A stretch of DNA of 64,000 bases from Bradyrhizobium sp. dw_78 (GTDB taxonomy: Bacteria > Pseudomonadota > Alphaproteobacteria > Rhizobiales > Xanthobacteraceae). Numbering within the stretch: position 1 is the stretch's first letter; every line of letters begins with the position of its first letter. Position numbers and translations under genes: made by a program. Under the pieces are notes generated by a model. It had not been told where the DNA came from, did no database searches, and saw only the letters and a list, made by a program, of their open reading frames with translations. The stretch covers positions 80,651 through 144,650 of the forward strand of contig NZ_JAAVUS010000014.1 of assembly GCF_018449525.1 (NCBI RefSeq), read 5' to 3'. Shown in pieces: positions 7,659 through 16,930 of this stretch.

Positions 7659-9787
7659 TACCTCGGAAATTTTGGAGGGGATGCAGGCCCGGATCCGAGA
7701 TTGGGTCGAGGTGCCGGCCCGGGTTCGGGCGCGTTGCCGGACGGCCCCTGTTTCTTGGCCGGACGCTTGGGTGCTGCGGGCGCCGCGATTGGATCTCCGG
7801 AACCGGGTGCTCGCCAGGCCGGATCCGCGTCCAGATAGTCCGCTCCGGCGCTGATCCGGATTTCCCCGGGGCTCTGCTTGTGCCAATACGCGAGGAGGAG
7901 TTGCTTCAAAGCGCCTCGGCCGTAAATCTCCTGATAGGCATCGGAGACCGAGGGAACGGCGTAGGCCTCTGTCCGGTCCGCCCCCTCGACGGCCGTGGGG
8001 ACGAAAACATGAGAGTACCCGCGCAGGTTAATTTCGCACCGTCCTTCGCGGATTGCCCTGCGCCAGGTTGCCAGATCGATTCCGCTGGCGGCTGGAAGAC
8101 GGATTCCATCGAGCACGAGGTCCGCGATGCGCGCGAGCCAGGACTCCCGGTCCAGCCTATCCGGATTGCCGAAGATCGCTTCGCTGATCCGGTGCATCGT
8201 ATCCCGGAGTTGCTTCTGCGATTCCTTCCGTTTGACCGGCAGACTGGCGTCATCGATGTATTTTGCCTCTGTGACGATGATCGTCAGCCGCAGCGTCCCG
8301 TCCGGGGACTCTTCTGGACTGAGGGTGAGGAGGTCCGCGAGCTGTTCTTCACGTTGGCCCATCCATGCGGCGTAGTCGTCCAGGAAATACCATCCGACGG
8401 GCCGGCCTTCGCCGATTTCGTCCTTGACCAGGGCCCGGCTCAGGACCACGCCGATGAGCTCGCTGGCGCTGTGCCCCCGCTTGGCCGCCCGCAGCACGAT
8501 ATCTCCGGAGACGTCGTTGGCATCGCTTATCAGCCGTTCAGCCAGAAGCGCCAGGTCCGCGCCGCTTAGTTCGGTGTTCAGCGCCCTCAACCGGTGCAGG
8601 ATCATGGATCGCAGCAGGCTGAGCGGCGCGCGGGACGAAATGATCACGTTCCGTCCCTGGGTGGCCGACTGCTTGTACCGGATGATGCGGACTTCCTGAT
8701 TCAACAACTGGCGCCGGTCCAGCAGTTCATCGAAGTTCACGACCCAATTTCCGAGGTTGTGGGTCTCCTCGAAAATGCGGGCGGTTCGGCCGTCGCGGAA
8801 GTCGAGCTGCCTTACAGGCAAAAGCCTGCGATTCTCGTCGCCGTCCCAATCGCCGCGGAAAAGCGAGGCTACCGCCGAGAGGTAGGACCACCCTTCGGCG
8901 CTTTGGACCGGACAGCACAGGTAGACAGACGATTTGAGGTCGTCGGCGGCCGCGGGACGGCGACGGGACCAGCGGGAGGGCAAAAGGGTCTTGATGTCCG
9001 CCGGCTTGGCATCCTCCTTGTGCCATTCGAGTTTGGCATGCCTGGAAATGACATCCTGCGAAAACACGATGTCGTACGGACAGCCGTCATTCGGATCCGG
9101 GGGCGGCGCTTGGTCGGCGATGACCGAAATCCGCAGCCGCGCCATGAAGTCTTCCGTTGCTTCGCTTGCGCTGTAGGTGTCGGATGTCGTGGAAGCGCCC
9201 AGGATCGAGTGGTAGAGGTCGCGAAGGCGGGCTTCCAACATAGCGTGCATCCGGACGGCATTCGGTTCGTCATCGACATGACGCCATGCTTCGATCAATT
9301 GGCCGTCGTTTGCAGTTAACAGGAACACCTCTGCTGGTGCTTCCGCGAACATGGATGCAGCCATCTTCCGGAGAAGTTCATATTTATCGCTGTACCGACC
9401 TGCGTCGTCAGTATCGGGAAGCGCCGTGAAATCCCTGATTACATGGACCGTTACCGCCCGGCCCCCAATAACGACCTCGTTCAGTTGAAAATAGATTTCG
9501 TTTGTGGACCATTCCTTGCTGGATCCGTTGAGCATTTCCCATACGCGTCCGCAAAGGTGACTTTTTCCGTCTCCCGCGGTGCCGGTGAGAACTACCGAAC
9601 GAGGCTCGCCTCCATCGGCGCGAAAGGCCGAAAACAAGGCGTCTTCGAGCGGATGTTTGAATGATATCTGTCGGATTTTCAGTCTTCTGGCCGACCGGCT
9701 GATATGCTCATCGAACATGCTTTCGTTACGGGGAAGCGGCCCGTATTGACGCAGGAACGTGATCCATTTTTCGCCGTCGGAGGCCAC
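7571..9787 (-). CDS. P-loop ATPase, candidate SspF/DptF-type restriction factor
   Basis: 738 residues from the ATG at 9787, 34 bp after sspD. Walker A is GTAGDGKSHL (residues 69-78), with a candidate acidic motif NFDELLD near the middle. The rest is mostly helical with no recognised nuclease motif. After about residue 640 the protein becomes a Pro/Ala/Lys-rich linker. Its last 34 residues overlap the FtsK-like gene and look unnatural, suggesting the true protein may switch frame near 7667-7673. Position directly after sspABCD matches the restriction genes sspFGH or dndFGH. The exact subunit identity is inferred from order and ATPase type, not from recognisable sequence. Confidence 0.6.
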   Translation of the reverse strand: MASDGEKWITFLRQYGPLPRNESMFDEHISRSARRLKIRQISFKHPLEDALFSAFRADGGEPRSVVLTGTAGDGKSHLCGRVWEMLNGSSKEWSTNEIYFQLNEVVIGGRAVTVHVIRDFTALPDTDDAGRYSDKYELLRKMAASMFAEAPAEVFLLTANDGQLIEAWRHVDDEPNAVRMHAMLEARLRDLYHSILGASTTSDTYSASEATEDFMARLRISVIADQAPPPDPNDGCPYDIVFSQDVISRHAKLEWHKEDAKPADIKTLLPSRWSRRRPAAADDLKSSVYLCCPVQSAEGWSYLSAVASLFRGDWDGDENRRLLPVRQLDFRDGRTARIFEETHNLGNWVVNFDELLDRRQLLNQEVRIIRYKQSATQGRNVIISSRAPLSLLRSMILHRLRALNTELSGADLALLAERLISDANDVSGDIVLRAAKRGHSASELIGVVLSRALVKDEIGEGRPVGWYFLDDYAAWMGQREEQLADLLTLSPEESPDGTLRLTIIVTEAKYIDDASLPVKRKESQKQLRDTMHRISEAIFGNPDRLDRESWLARIADLVLDGIRLPAASGIDLATWRRAIREGRCEINLRGYSHVFVPTAVEGADRTEAYAVPSVSDAYQEIYGRGALKQLLLAYWHKQSPGEIRISAGADYLDADPAWRAPGSGDPIAAPAAPKRPAKKQGPSGNAPEPGPAPRPNLGSGPASPPKFPRYCEDISKGISKGSGHRRLKDGPIRRSVRY
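7625..7648. repeat. Two tandem 12-bp units inside the ATPase/FtsK overlap
   Basis: CCCCTTGGAGAT occurs twice head to tail. Because 12 is a multiple of three, the repeat keeps both overlapping frames open. It lies just downstream, in the - strand sense, of the point where coding character switches frame. Confidence 0.8.
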
Positions 9788-9821
9788 TACGGATACCTCA
9801 GGTTAATCGGACGGCTTCCGG

Positions 9822-10673
9822 TCACAGCGAGCATACTAGACACCCGTCTCTCAAATGACTGTCGTCCTCGGATTCGAGGCCACCGAGTGTCTCGACGAGT
9901 GCCAGGTTCTTGCGGCTTGCGCGCTTCTTTGCTTCGCTCGCTTCCCAGTTTCGCTTGATCTCCTCGACCCTCTCCGGACGTTCCAACTGCGCAAGCGACT
10001 CCGACCGCGACCAATAGAACTGTTCGCCGAAACCCAGACTTCGCTCTTCATATTCCTTTGCCTTCTCGAAAAGATCGGGATGCTGTTCTTTCAAGCGCAC
10101 CCATTCGATTTTCTGTTGATAGAAGCAGAAATAGCAGCCGGATCTGGACCGTCCCCAGGCCATGTAAGGAGGCAGGCCTAGACTCGATTCCTCGAGGATC
10201 CTGATGATGTCCGCGCGGACCAGGCCGTCCTCTTGGAAAGGATAGACGGCCTTGATATTCGGCTTTGTGCTGATGTATCCCGTACGATTTTCGTCCGCCC
10301 TCAGACCGACGTAGTTTATCACGGGCCCGTCCCCGATGTAGTTCTCGAACGGCTTCAGCTTCAGCATCCTGGTGCACCACCGGCGGTGATTGGATGGAAG
10401 CATTCCGCCGTAAACCGACAGCCAATGATCGAACGTGTCGGTCGGCGACGTTTTGACTATCGGCTTGCCGAGGATGGCTTCGAGCCTCGCCAGGAAATCG
10501 TAGGTTTCCGGCAGTTCCTTGTCCGTGTCGTGGAAGATGTACTCCATTTCAGGAACGCGATCGCGCATGTAGATGGCAAGAGCCGCACTGTCTTTTCCTC
10601 CTGACAAACTCAGGACATGCCGCGGTGTCTGGCCGTTGAACTGTTCGTGTTCCAATTTTGCACTTTCCGTCAT
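9822..10673 (-). CDS. sspD: SspD, PAPS-reductase-family sulfur transfer protein
   Basis: 283 residues; the start overlaps the sspC stop by ATGA. The PP-loop SGGKDS (residues 24-29) marks the ATP pyrophosphatase / PAPS reductase superfamily, to which DndC and SspD belong. Several cysteines suited to an iron-sulfur cluster are present: HRRWC, GCYFC and a C-terminal CLVC. In the known pathway this protein activates the DNA backbone phosphate and accepts sulfur mobilised by the desulfurase SspA. Length and gene order fit SspD rather than a metabolic PAPS reductase, which would sit with cysteine biosynthesis genes. The charged C-terminal segment before CLVC is typical of neither alternative as far as I can judge. 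Confidence 0.85.
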   Translation of the reverse strand: MTESAKLEHEQFNGQTPRHVLSLSGGKDSAALAIYMRDRVPEMEYIFHDTDKELPETYDFLARLEAILGKPIVKTSPTDTFDHWLSVYGGMLPSNHRRWCTRMLKLKPFENYIGDGPVINYVGLRADENRTGYISTKPNIKAVYPFQEDGLVRADIIRILEESSLGLPPYMAWGRSRSGCYFCFYQQKIEWVRLKEQHPDLFEKAKEYEERSLGFGEQFYWSRSESLAQLERPERVEEIKRNWEASEAKKRASRKNLALVETLGGLESEDDSHLRDGCLVCSL

Positions 10674-13600
10674 TGTGCGAGCCGCGAGTTCGCCGGCTGA
10701 CCGACACTACCGCTGTCGACGTTCGTTTCCTGTGTTCCCCCAAGTTCCGCCCAAAGCATGCGCGCCAGCACATCGATGCGGGCCTGCTGATCCTTGGGAA
10801 GAAGATTATTGAAAACTCCGAACAGCTCGGTGGTCGCTGCGTCCTCTTTTAAACGGGGTTCGATTACCCGGACCAGGTCGACGCCGTCGCCTCTGGTGAG
10901 GTTGAGCCGAACCGCCGTCGGACTTGGCGCTTCGCCGCCGGCTCCGAACGCCGCGGCTTCGACTTTCTTGAAGAGCTCGGCAAGCGCGGAGATTTCCTCG
11001 CAAAACCGCGTCTCGTCGCCGGGGACCCACCGTGCCGGAGGCTTTGACACCACGTAGCTCGCCAGGGCTTCGGCCCAGGTTTCATCCGACAGCCCCGGAT
11101 CCCGCAGGCGGAGGGCAAATGTCCGCAGCCGCGGTTCGCGGGCCGCCAGGGTCACGCGCGCTGCGCGCGCTGCGAGCTTGGCCCGGTCGAACGATTCCCC
11201 CTCTTCTCCGATGGAAGTGGAGACACTGGCGACAATTCGTTCGAGCAGCGCGGGATAGGCGCCGCGCATCTCTCCGATAGCATCCTGAAGCGATGTCACA
11301 AAACCGGTTACAAGAGCCGCATTTGGCGCGTCGTTCGGATCGAACTTCCCCATCCCGCAGGCCTGAGGAAGATCGTGGAAGAGCAGGACGACCGGTTCGC
11401 GCGCCGACAGGAGTGCCTCGCGAACCGCCGTTGCAGGTCCGCTAAGCCCGGTGGACCGCCGAGTGGACTCGGGCAGTTGTGCGGCGAATTGGCAGAGGGG
11501 CCTTACGACATCTAGAAGGTCGGGCCTCCTCGTTGCATCGACGCCCTCAGCGAAGGTGGTTGCCAAATGATTGAAAACCTCGATCCTTATGCCCTCGACG
11601 CGGCAGTGCTGTATCTCAAAGGTCCCGGGAGACTTGGTCAACCTCAGGAAGTCCGAGGCACGCATGCGATGGAGAAACGTGCCGTGCTCGTATACCGCAA
11701 GTTCGTGTCCCCTCGTCTGAAGCAGTATCGCCAGCAGCAGAGGCGCAACCCCCGCTCTTACTCCGAACGGCCGGCCCTTTAGATCGGACAGAATCTCGGC
11801 AACTGACACCCGGCCGCCGTGAGCCCGCTCGATTTTGCCAAGTATTCCATCAAGCGCAGGGCGCAGACGTAGAACATCTGTTTCCTTGGTCGGCTCCACG
11901 ATCTTCAGGCCGTGTTCGTCCCGTACGTGAATTCCGCCCTTCTGAAGCACCGAGAGATACATGGACTTTTCTGGCGGGGCTTTTTCGACGTCCATACCGA
12001 ACAGAGGCTTGTCACCTGACGTGAAAAGACCTTCGATCAGCCGCATTCTAGCTGCGGCCGCCGCACTGCTGAGACTATTCCGGTTGAGGAGCTCGTTGGT
12101 TATGAGCGGTGATTGCGGATAGAGGCTGTCGCAAATTTCCGAAAGCAGGGCTGACGCTCCGCCTCGCGGCGGAAGGACGACCTTTTCGCCGGCGAAGAAC
12201 CAATCTGTCTCAAAAACCGCGCGGCCCTGTGTACCGATCAGCTTGTTAGCCTTCGCGTTCAAGGCTCGATGAGAGGAAGCCAGTTGCCGCGTTACTTCGG
12301 CCAGCGCATACGCATCTCCGGAGAGTTCGGGAGTGTTTTCGGCGACCCATCGCCAACGCTTCAGATCCTGCAATTCTACTGCCAGAGACCGCAAGGGTCG
12401 CGGGATCCCGAGCACCACGTCATTCCGCGCGGCAAACGAGGGGGACGTTGAGGCCTCGATCGCCGTGGTCCGATCGATCTCGCTGTCCGGTAGGGCGATA
12501 ATGAGCAACCCGTCCGCATCGGTGCCCTTCACAGTCGCTTGAGACAAGGCGTCGACCTTCGCGTACCGAACCTCGAAGTAGCGCATCGTGCCGCTCTCGA
12601 CATAATGACGACGCGCAAGCAAAGGTTCACGATCCAAGAACGGAAGAAGACTGTCCGCGACGCTATCGAGGGATCCGAGAGCGCGGGATGCGGTTTGGAA
12701 TGCCCCTTCCAGATTGACGCTCGAATGGGGCCAAAGGCGATAGGCTCCGGTCGGGCCTCGACGGAATACCAGGCCGGCGCCGATCAATTCCGTTAAGGCC
12801 GCAGCGACTTCCCGCTCCTTGTTCGGAACGAACGCAGCGACGAGCGCCTCCTGGGTTGCGGCGAGGTCGTCAGCGTCGAGAAGGTTCAAGACGCCGATAG
12901 CCTTCAGCACCCGCTCTGCGAGCGGACTTAAGTCATGGGTTCCGTCGATCGTCTCGAGGATGCGCAGCCATTGATTTCGATAGCTCGCTCCCGCAAGTTT
13001 GTGACCGAATACCGCACGCACATAGTCGTAGAATTCCGACAAGTCGTACCAAGTACCGGGGTCAATGGCCCGCGACGAAAACGATTGAACGCTGAATGGT
13101 TCGGTAGAAAGGAGGAAGCCGAACAACGAACGTTCATGCTGCCCAAAACGCGCGAAAAACCGGACGACCGCCGGTAGGACGGTGGGATGAAGGGGGTAGG
13201 TCCGTCCGGAGCCGAACAGCTCGAGATTGCGTTTCGCTGAACCGATCCATCCGACCGAAGCTGCAGCGTTAGCTGCCCGCCTTGCGGCCGAGCAAACTGC
13301 GTCCGGCACTCGGCGCAAATCGATGTTCAAGGCGCCCGAGACAAGCGCGGCCGTATGAGCGAGGGGTTGGTCAAAAACGATTTCGTCGAAGCGGCCTGCC
13401 ACCTTTTCCCATTCATGGCGGACGGCAGAGGGAAGGCTTTCCGCGTAAGCATGGAAACCCTGATGAAGCAATCCGAGCAGAACGAAAGCGCGGTCGCCGC
13501 TGCGGGCCGCTAACTCGGCCAGGCGCTGCAGGACGTAAACGTCCTCGAACTCGGGTCGCTGGGCTGCATGTTCGAGGTTCTTTCCCAATTCGTCGATGAC

Positions 13601-14146
13601 CAGAAGGACGCCCTGACCGTTATCTCCCGCATGCTGACGGATCTTTCCAATGAGCTTCTCCAACTCCTTGAGATCGCCCGAGCGTTCAACTTCTTCGGCA
13701 AAGCTCGCGATATCGAGCACGGCCTGCGGAATTCGACCGGGCTGGGCGCGGCGCTTACGAAGAGCTTCAGAAATACCGCGAGCAATAGCGGGGATGATTC
13801 CTTCCCGGGAACCGGTGACCAAGACTGGAAACATGGGAGGGATGCGCTTGGGCCAGTCGATTGCGCGGGCAATCTTCGAAATGTCCGGCGGCGAGCGATC
13901 GAAAAGGAGATGGGCAAGAACTAGCGCGAACGACGACTTGCCCACACCGTAGTCGCCGGTGATGCGCCATGCCCTGCGGCCGGACCCCGCGGCCAACCCT
14001 TCAGCAATGCGCAAGAAGGCATCCGCCATTGGCGGCGTGACGATATAATTTTTGCATGCAGCCACGTCGTGAAAGTCGCGCTCGATCTGAACGGACCGGA
14101 GGAATCTGGTCGGAACGTCGAACAAGTCGCCGATCGTCTTATGCAT
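10670..14146 (-). CDS. sspC: SspC, large P-loop ATPase of the phosphorothioation complex
   Basis: 1158 residues from the ATG at 14146, overlapping the sspB end by 8 bases. Codons are open upstream to 14278 but those encode the antisense of sspB. Walker A GDYGVGKSSF is at residues 64-73, after the N-terminal segment TIGDLFDVPTRFLRSV that such large ATPases share. A candidate Walker B is VLLVIDELGK, in the N-terminal quarter. The remainder is long, mostly helical and unrecognised. SspC is the ATPase that, with SspB and SspD, installs phosphorothioates in one strand. BrxC/PglY proteins of BREX are similarly large ATPases, but the neighbouring SspB, SspD and SspA settle the assignment. Confidence 0.85.
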   Translation of the reverse strand: MHKTIGDLFDVPTRFLRSVQIERDFHDVAACKNYIVTPPMADAFLRIAEGLAAGSGRRAWRITGDYGVGKSSFALVLAHLLFDRSPPDISKIARAIDWPKRIPPMFPVLVTGSREGIIPAIARGISEALRKRRAQPGRIPQAVLDIASFAEEVERSGDLKELEKLIGKIRQHAGDNGQGVLLVIDELGKNLEHAAQRPEFEDVYVLQRLAELAARSGDRAFVLLGLLHQGFHAYAESLPSAVRHEWEKVAGRFDEIVFDQPLAHTAALVSGALNIDLRRVPDAVCSAARRAANAAASVGWIGSAKRNLELFGSGRTYPLHPTVLPAVVRFFARFGQHERSLFGFLLSTEPFSVQSFSSRAIDPGTWYDLSEFYDYVRAVFGHKLAGASYRNQWLRILETIDGTHDLSPLAERVLKAIGVLNLLDADDLAATQEALVAAFVPNKEREVAAALTELIGAGLVFRRGPTGAYRLWPHSSVNLEGAFQTASRALGSLDSVADSLLPFLDREPLLARRHYVESGTMRYFEVRYAKVDALSQATVKGTDADGLLIIALPDSEIDRTTAIEASTSPSFAARNDVVLGIPRPLRSLAVELQDLKRWRWVAENTPELSGDAYALAEVTRQLASSHRALNAKANKLIGTQGRAVFETDWFFAGEKVVLPPRGGASALLSEICDSLYPQSPLITNELLNRNSLSSAAAAARMRLIEGLFTSGDKPLFGMDVEKAPPEKSMYLSVLQKGGIHVRDEHGLKIVEPTKETDVLRLRPALDGILGKIERAHGGRVSVAEILSDLKGRPFGVRAGVAPLLLAILLQTRGHELAVYEHGTFLHRMRASDFLRLTKSPGTFEIQHCRVEGIRIEVFNHLATTFAEGVDATRRPDLLDVVRPLCQFAAQLPESTRRSTGLSGPATAVREALLSAREPVVLLFHDLPQACGMGKFDPNDAPNAALVTGFVTSLQDAIGEMRGAYPALLERIVASVSTSIGEEGESFDRAKLAARAARVTLAAREPRLRTFALRLRDPGLSDETWAEALASYVVSKPPARWVPGDETRFCEEISALAELFKKVEAAAFGAGGEAPSPTAVRLNLTRGDGVDLVRVIEPRLKEDAATTELFGVFNNLLPKDQQARIDVLARMLWAELGGTQETNVDSGSVGQPANSRLAQ

Positions 14147-15092
14147 TTTCGGAGACCTCCGAGTAAATATCCGCCAATGTGGGAGCACGAGCTCCCCTCT
14201 GCCGGGACAGCAGTCCTTGCACGGCTGATGACTGATAACTGAAGGATGCCGCACGCCCGGGGCCTCCGACGCGCTCAAGTCTCACGCGCACGTCGTCTTC
14301 GGGCAATTTGAAGACCTGCCCTGGCGAGCACGGCGCCAAGGCAATCTCCCGCAAGGTCAGCGATTTTTCGCCAGGTCTGAAGGTTTCCCAAAACTCTGAA
14401 ATGCAATACGCAAAGAGAGCATCGGAGACTTCCGGCTTGGCCTCGCGCCTGAACGAATACACGCTTTCCCAGCGCTCGCCCTCGACCTTCCTCTCGCCGA
14501 CCGGCTGCAGTAGCGCGAGTTCAACCAAGGGACCGTCGAGGGAATCCTCAATGCCCACATTGGCTGATTTCGTCGGGCGATAAGTGTGCAGAAACACGTC
14601 GAGGTGCTGCGAGAGGGTGATTGTCGAGTGCGAGTGGCCCATCTTGGCGGATTCGCGCGCGAATGCGCTCAGCGCTTCCGAACGCGTGAGTTCGGGGTAA
14701 GGCCAATGATTCAAAAGAAACCGCCATGCAAAAAGGCCGCCCTTTCGCCGTGACGAGAGTTTCCAGTGGAGCAGCCACAAAGTTCGTATGTCTTCGAGAT
14801 ATGGGTCAAACCCCTTCGAGCCGAAAATCGCGTGTGCAAAATCGGTCAGGTGGAGCTCCCGATTTTCCGGCTCCGCTAATCCGGTTGCCTCGACCCAGAA
14901 ACGGAGCGATCGAACCATGTTTTTACCGATTCCCAGGTCAACCATGGCGGCCTGCTCGTCGACGAACGCGGACGGATCGGCCTTGATTGCGCGATAGGCC
15001 TTGGGGAGCCAGGCGTAGCGGCACGCGAAAGTCTCGTGTCCGGAAAACCGCAACACCTCGTTTGGGCCGGAGACCATGGCTCCTTCGATCAT
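14139..15092 (-). CDS. sspB: SspB, DUF4007 nicking component of DNA phosphorothioation
   Basis: 317 residues, with ATG overlapping the sspA stop (ATGA). The N-terminus carries the hallmark of DUF4007: FSGHETFACRYAWLPKAY, then LGIGKNMVRSLRFW. SspB proteins of this family nick DNA so that sulfur can be inserted during single-strand phosphorothioation at short motifs (CpsCA in the first characterised systems). The middle region includes helix-rich segments (HWKLSS, ALSAFARES). I see no separate nuclease motif that I can name. Placement between sspA and sspC matches the usual order. A second in-frame ATG at 15077 is possible. Confidence 0.9.
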   Translation of the reverse strand: MIEGAMVSGPNEVLRFSGHETFACRYAWLPKAYRAIKADPSAFVDEQAAMVDLGIGKNMVRSLRFWVEATGLAEPENRELHLTDFAHAIFGSKGFDPYLEDIRTLWLLHWKLSSRRKGGLFAWRFLLNHWPYPELTRSEALSAFARESAKMGHSHSTITLSQHLDVFLHTYRPTKSANVGIEDSLDGPLVELALLQPVGERKVEGERWESVYSFRREAKPEVSDALFAYCISEFWETFRPGEKSLTLREIALAPCSPGQVFKLPEDDVRVRLERVGGPGRAASFSYQSSAVQGLLSRQRGARAPTLADIYSEVSENA

Positions 15093-16303
15093 GTTGAAAC
15101 TCCCTGCAGCGACCCCGTGACTTCGCGAACAGCCGCGACGATTTCGTCGGCAGCGCGATCAACCTCGTCGCGGGTCGTATACTTTCCAAGTCCTATTCTG
15201 ATTGCGCCGTCCTGCATTTCCTCGGACAGCCCCATCGCCTTAAGCACATGGGAGGGTGTCTGGGCTCCAGACGAGCAGGCGGCACCGGTGGAAATCGCTA
15301 CCTTGTTGCGCAGCCTCGCGATCACGGCATCATTTGGAATGCCAGGCAGAGCGATATGAAGGTTATGAGGCAATCTGTGCCTGCGGTTCCCGTTCACGAC
15401 TATCCCAGGAATCTCGCGGATCAGGTTGGCTTCCAGTCGATCACGACATTCTGTGATTCGTTTGTCGTCTGCCGGCCCTTCGAGCTGCATTAGCCGGCAG
15501 GCCTCTCCAAAACCAACGATCCCAGGAACGTTCAAAGTGCCGATGTGGCCCACAACGTTTTCCGTCAATTCAGAGTGGACGACGGCCTTGCTGACCACCA
15601 AAGCGCCGACCCCTTTTGGGCCGTAGATCTTATGGGAACTGAACGCGACATAGTCCAAATCCCAATCCTGTGTCCTCAAATCGACGCGGCCTGCTGCTTG
15701 GGTGCCATCCACCAGCACTTTCGCGCCGGCTTGATGAGCGTCGCGCGCGATCTGCTCTATCGGATAGATCGTTCCAACCTCATTGTTCGCCGCCATCACG
15801 CATGCAAGGTCGACGCCCTCATTCAACGCTGCCCGTAGGCTTTCCGGACGAAGGTTCGCCTCTTCGTCAACTTCTACCCAAACCACTTGGGCGAGCCCGG
15901 CGCGGACTGCAATCCGGAGCGCGTCGAGGACCGCCTGGTGCTCCACCCTCGTCGCTGCGACGCGCAACATTCGGTTACGGCGCGTGGCTATGGCGTGACC
16001 AACTGCGAAGCGAATGGATTCGGTCGATCCCGAGGTAAACCTAACTCCCTCGGTCTCGGAGCCAATGAGGTCCGCGACTTTTTCTGTCGCCCTGTCCACC
16101 AATTCGAGCGCAGCCTCACCGTGCGTATGGTCAACGCTGTTAGCGTTGCCAAACACGTTGACCATCGCGTTGACGACGACATCTGCGACCCTTGGGTCAA
16201 CCGGAGTCGTAGCATGATGGTCCAGATAAATTGGGTGATGCGGCACGGGCAGAATGCCTGGGACCGGGCGCCGTACCCGTTCGGCTAGACTATGACTGGT
16301 CAT
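15089..16303 (-). CDS. sspA: SspA, cysteine desulfurase
   Basis: 404 residues, a NifS/IscS-type aminotransferase fold. It starts the domain with IYLDHHATTPVDP; the PLP-binding Lys225 lies in SSHKIYGPKG and the active-site Cys343 in STGAACSSGAQ, so both key residues are present. It would take sulfur from cysteine as a persulfide and pass it to SspD. It is the first gene of the operon, translationally coupled to sspB. A housekeeping IscS is unlikely because no iscU, hesB or suf genes are near. The residues before the fold (about 20) are not conserved-looking but a good ATG is at 16303. Confidence 0.9.
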   Translation of the reverse strand: MTSHSLAERVRRPVPGILPVPHHPIYLDHHATTPVDPRVADVVVNAMVNVFGNANSVDHTHGEAALELVDRATEKVADLIGSETEGVRFTSGSTESIRFAVGHAIATRRNRMLRVAATRVEHQAVLDALRIAVRAGLAQVVWVEVDEEANLRPESLRAALNEGVDLACVMAANNEVGTIYPIEQIARDAHQAGAKVLVDGTQAAGRVDLRTQDWDLDYVAFSSHKIYGPKGVGALVVSKAVVHSELTENVVGHIGTLNVPGIVGFGEACRLMQLEGPADDKRITECRDRLEANLIREIPGIVVNGNRRHRLPHNLHIALPGIPNDAVIARLRNKVAISTGAACSSGAQTPSHVLKAMGLSEEMQDGAIRIGLGKYTTRDEVDRAADEIVAAVREVTGSLQGVST

Positions 16304-16430
16304 TGATCGAACTCTTCTGCGCCGCGGGTGACATCCGGAATGCCGGATAGAGACACGACACCAAGCAAATCGGAAGTGAATTGCCGCCGGTCAGCGCCAA
16401 AAGCAGGTACGCGATACAATCTCAGGTTAC

Positions 16431-16652
16431 TCACGTCTTGCCCGCCTTCGCTTTCCACCGCTCCAGCCACTGGGCGGCAGCTTCTTCCAGGATCTCGGAC
16501 GCCGATTTTCCCTCCTGGATCGCTGCATGCTTCAGGCCCTTGATGGTCTCGGCTTCCAGGGTCGCGAGGAATTTGCGCAAGTCGATGCCTTCGAGGGCCT
16601 TGCGCCCTGGCTTGCGACCTTTGCGGTGGGGCCTCTCCTGATCGTTTTCCAT
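16431..16652 (-). CDS. Ribbon-helix-helix (CopG/Arc-like) small protein
   Basis: 73 residues from ATG 16652; an alternative ATG at 16742 would add 30 residues of weaker quality. A basic N-terminus is followed by LRKFLATLEAETIKGLKHAAIQEGKSASEIL, read here as a beta strand and two helices with the turn Gly-Lys-Ser-Ala-Ser, the usual layout of an RHH DNA-binding domain. It lies 128 bp upstream of sspA in the same direction and next to an AT-rich divergent spacer with repeated AGATAT, so it could autoregulate and control ssp and tni. It could also be the antitoxin of a lost toxin. No target site is proven. Confidence 0.55.
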   Translation of the reverse strand: MENDQERPHRKGRKPGRKALEGIDLRKFLATLEAETIKGLKHAAIQEGKSASEILEEAAAQWLERWKAKAGKT

Positions 16653-16799
16653 CAGTCCAAGCCCGCCCTGATTGCCAGATCGTCCATCAAAAGCGTCCCA
16701 TGCGTTGTATCCACGAACAAGCGCAATCGGGCGAGCCGGCAAGCGGTTTCCCCGACATTCGTAAGCGAAGGAGGCCTCTCGCGAGGCTTAGATCGCTGA

Positions 16800-16930
16800 A
16801 TCTACGTCAGATTCGTCCTTCGAGCCAGACCAGATATAATTATGAAATAGATATTCAGATATATTTATGTTGACAATCGACCTAATGTTCTGCTTTTGTT
16901 CTCGAGTTGGTAGCGTGACGGGAGTGGAAC
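16800..16930. promoter_or_regulatory. AT-rich divergent spacer with three AGATAT repeats
   Basis: This spacer between the ssp side and tniB is far more AT-rich than its surroundings. AGATAT occurs at 16832-16837, 16849-16854 and 16857-16862. A TATAAT is at 16835-16840 and a TTGACA at 16870-16875, so promoters in one or both directions are plausible. The repeated hexamer would suit a ribbon-helix-helix operator. Confidence 0.4.

Noticed and set aside
10670..14146. BREX assignment (BrxC-like ATPase).
   Set aside because: No PglX, PglZ or BrxL nearby; the SspB (DUF4007), SspD and SspA neighbours fit Ssp.
9822..16303. Double-strand Dnd (DndABCDE) system.
   Set aside because: No DndB, DndD or DndE; DUF4007 SspB and the large SspC define the Ssp type.
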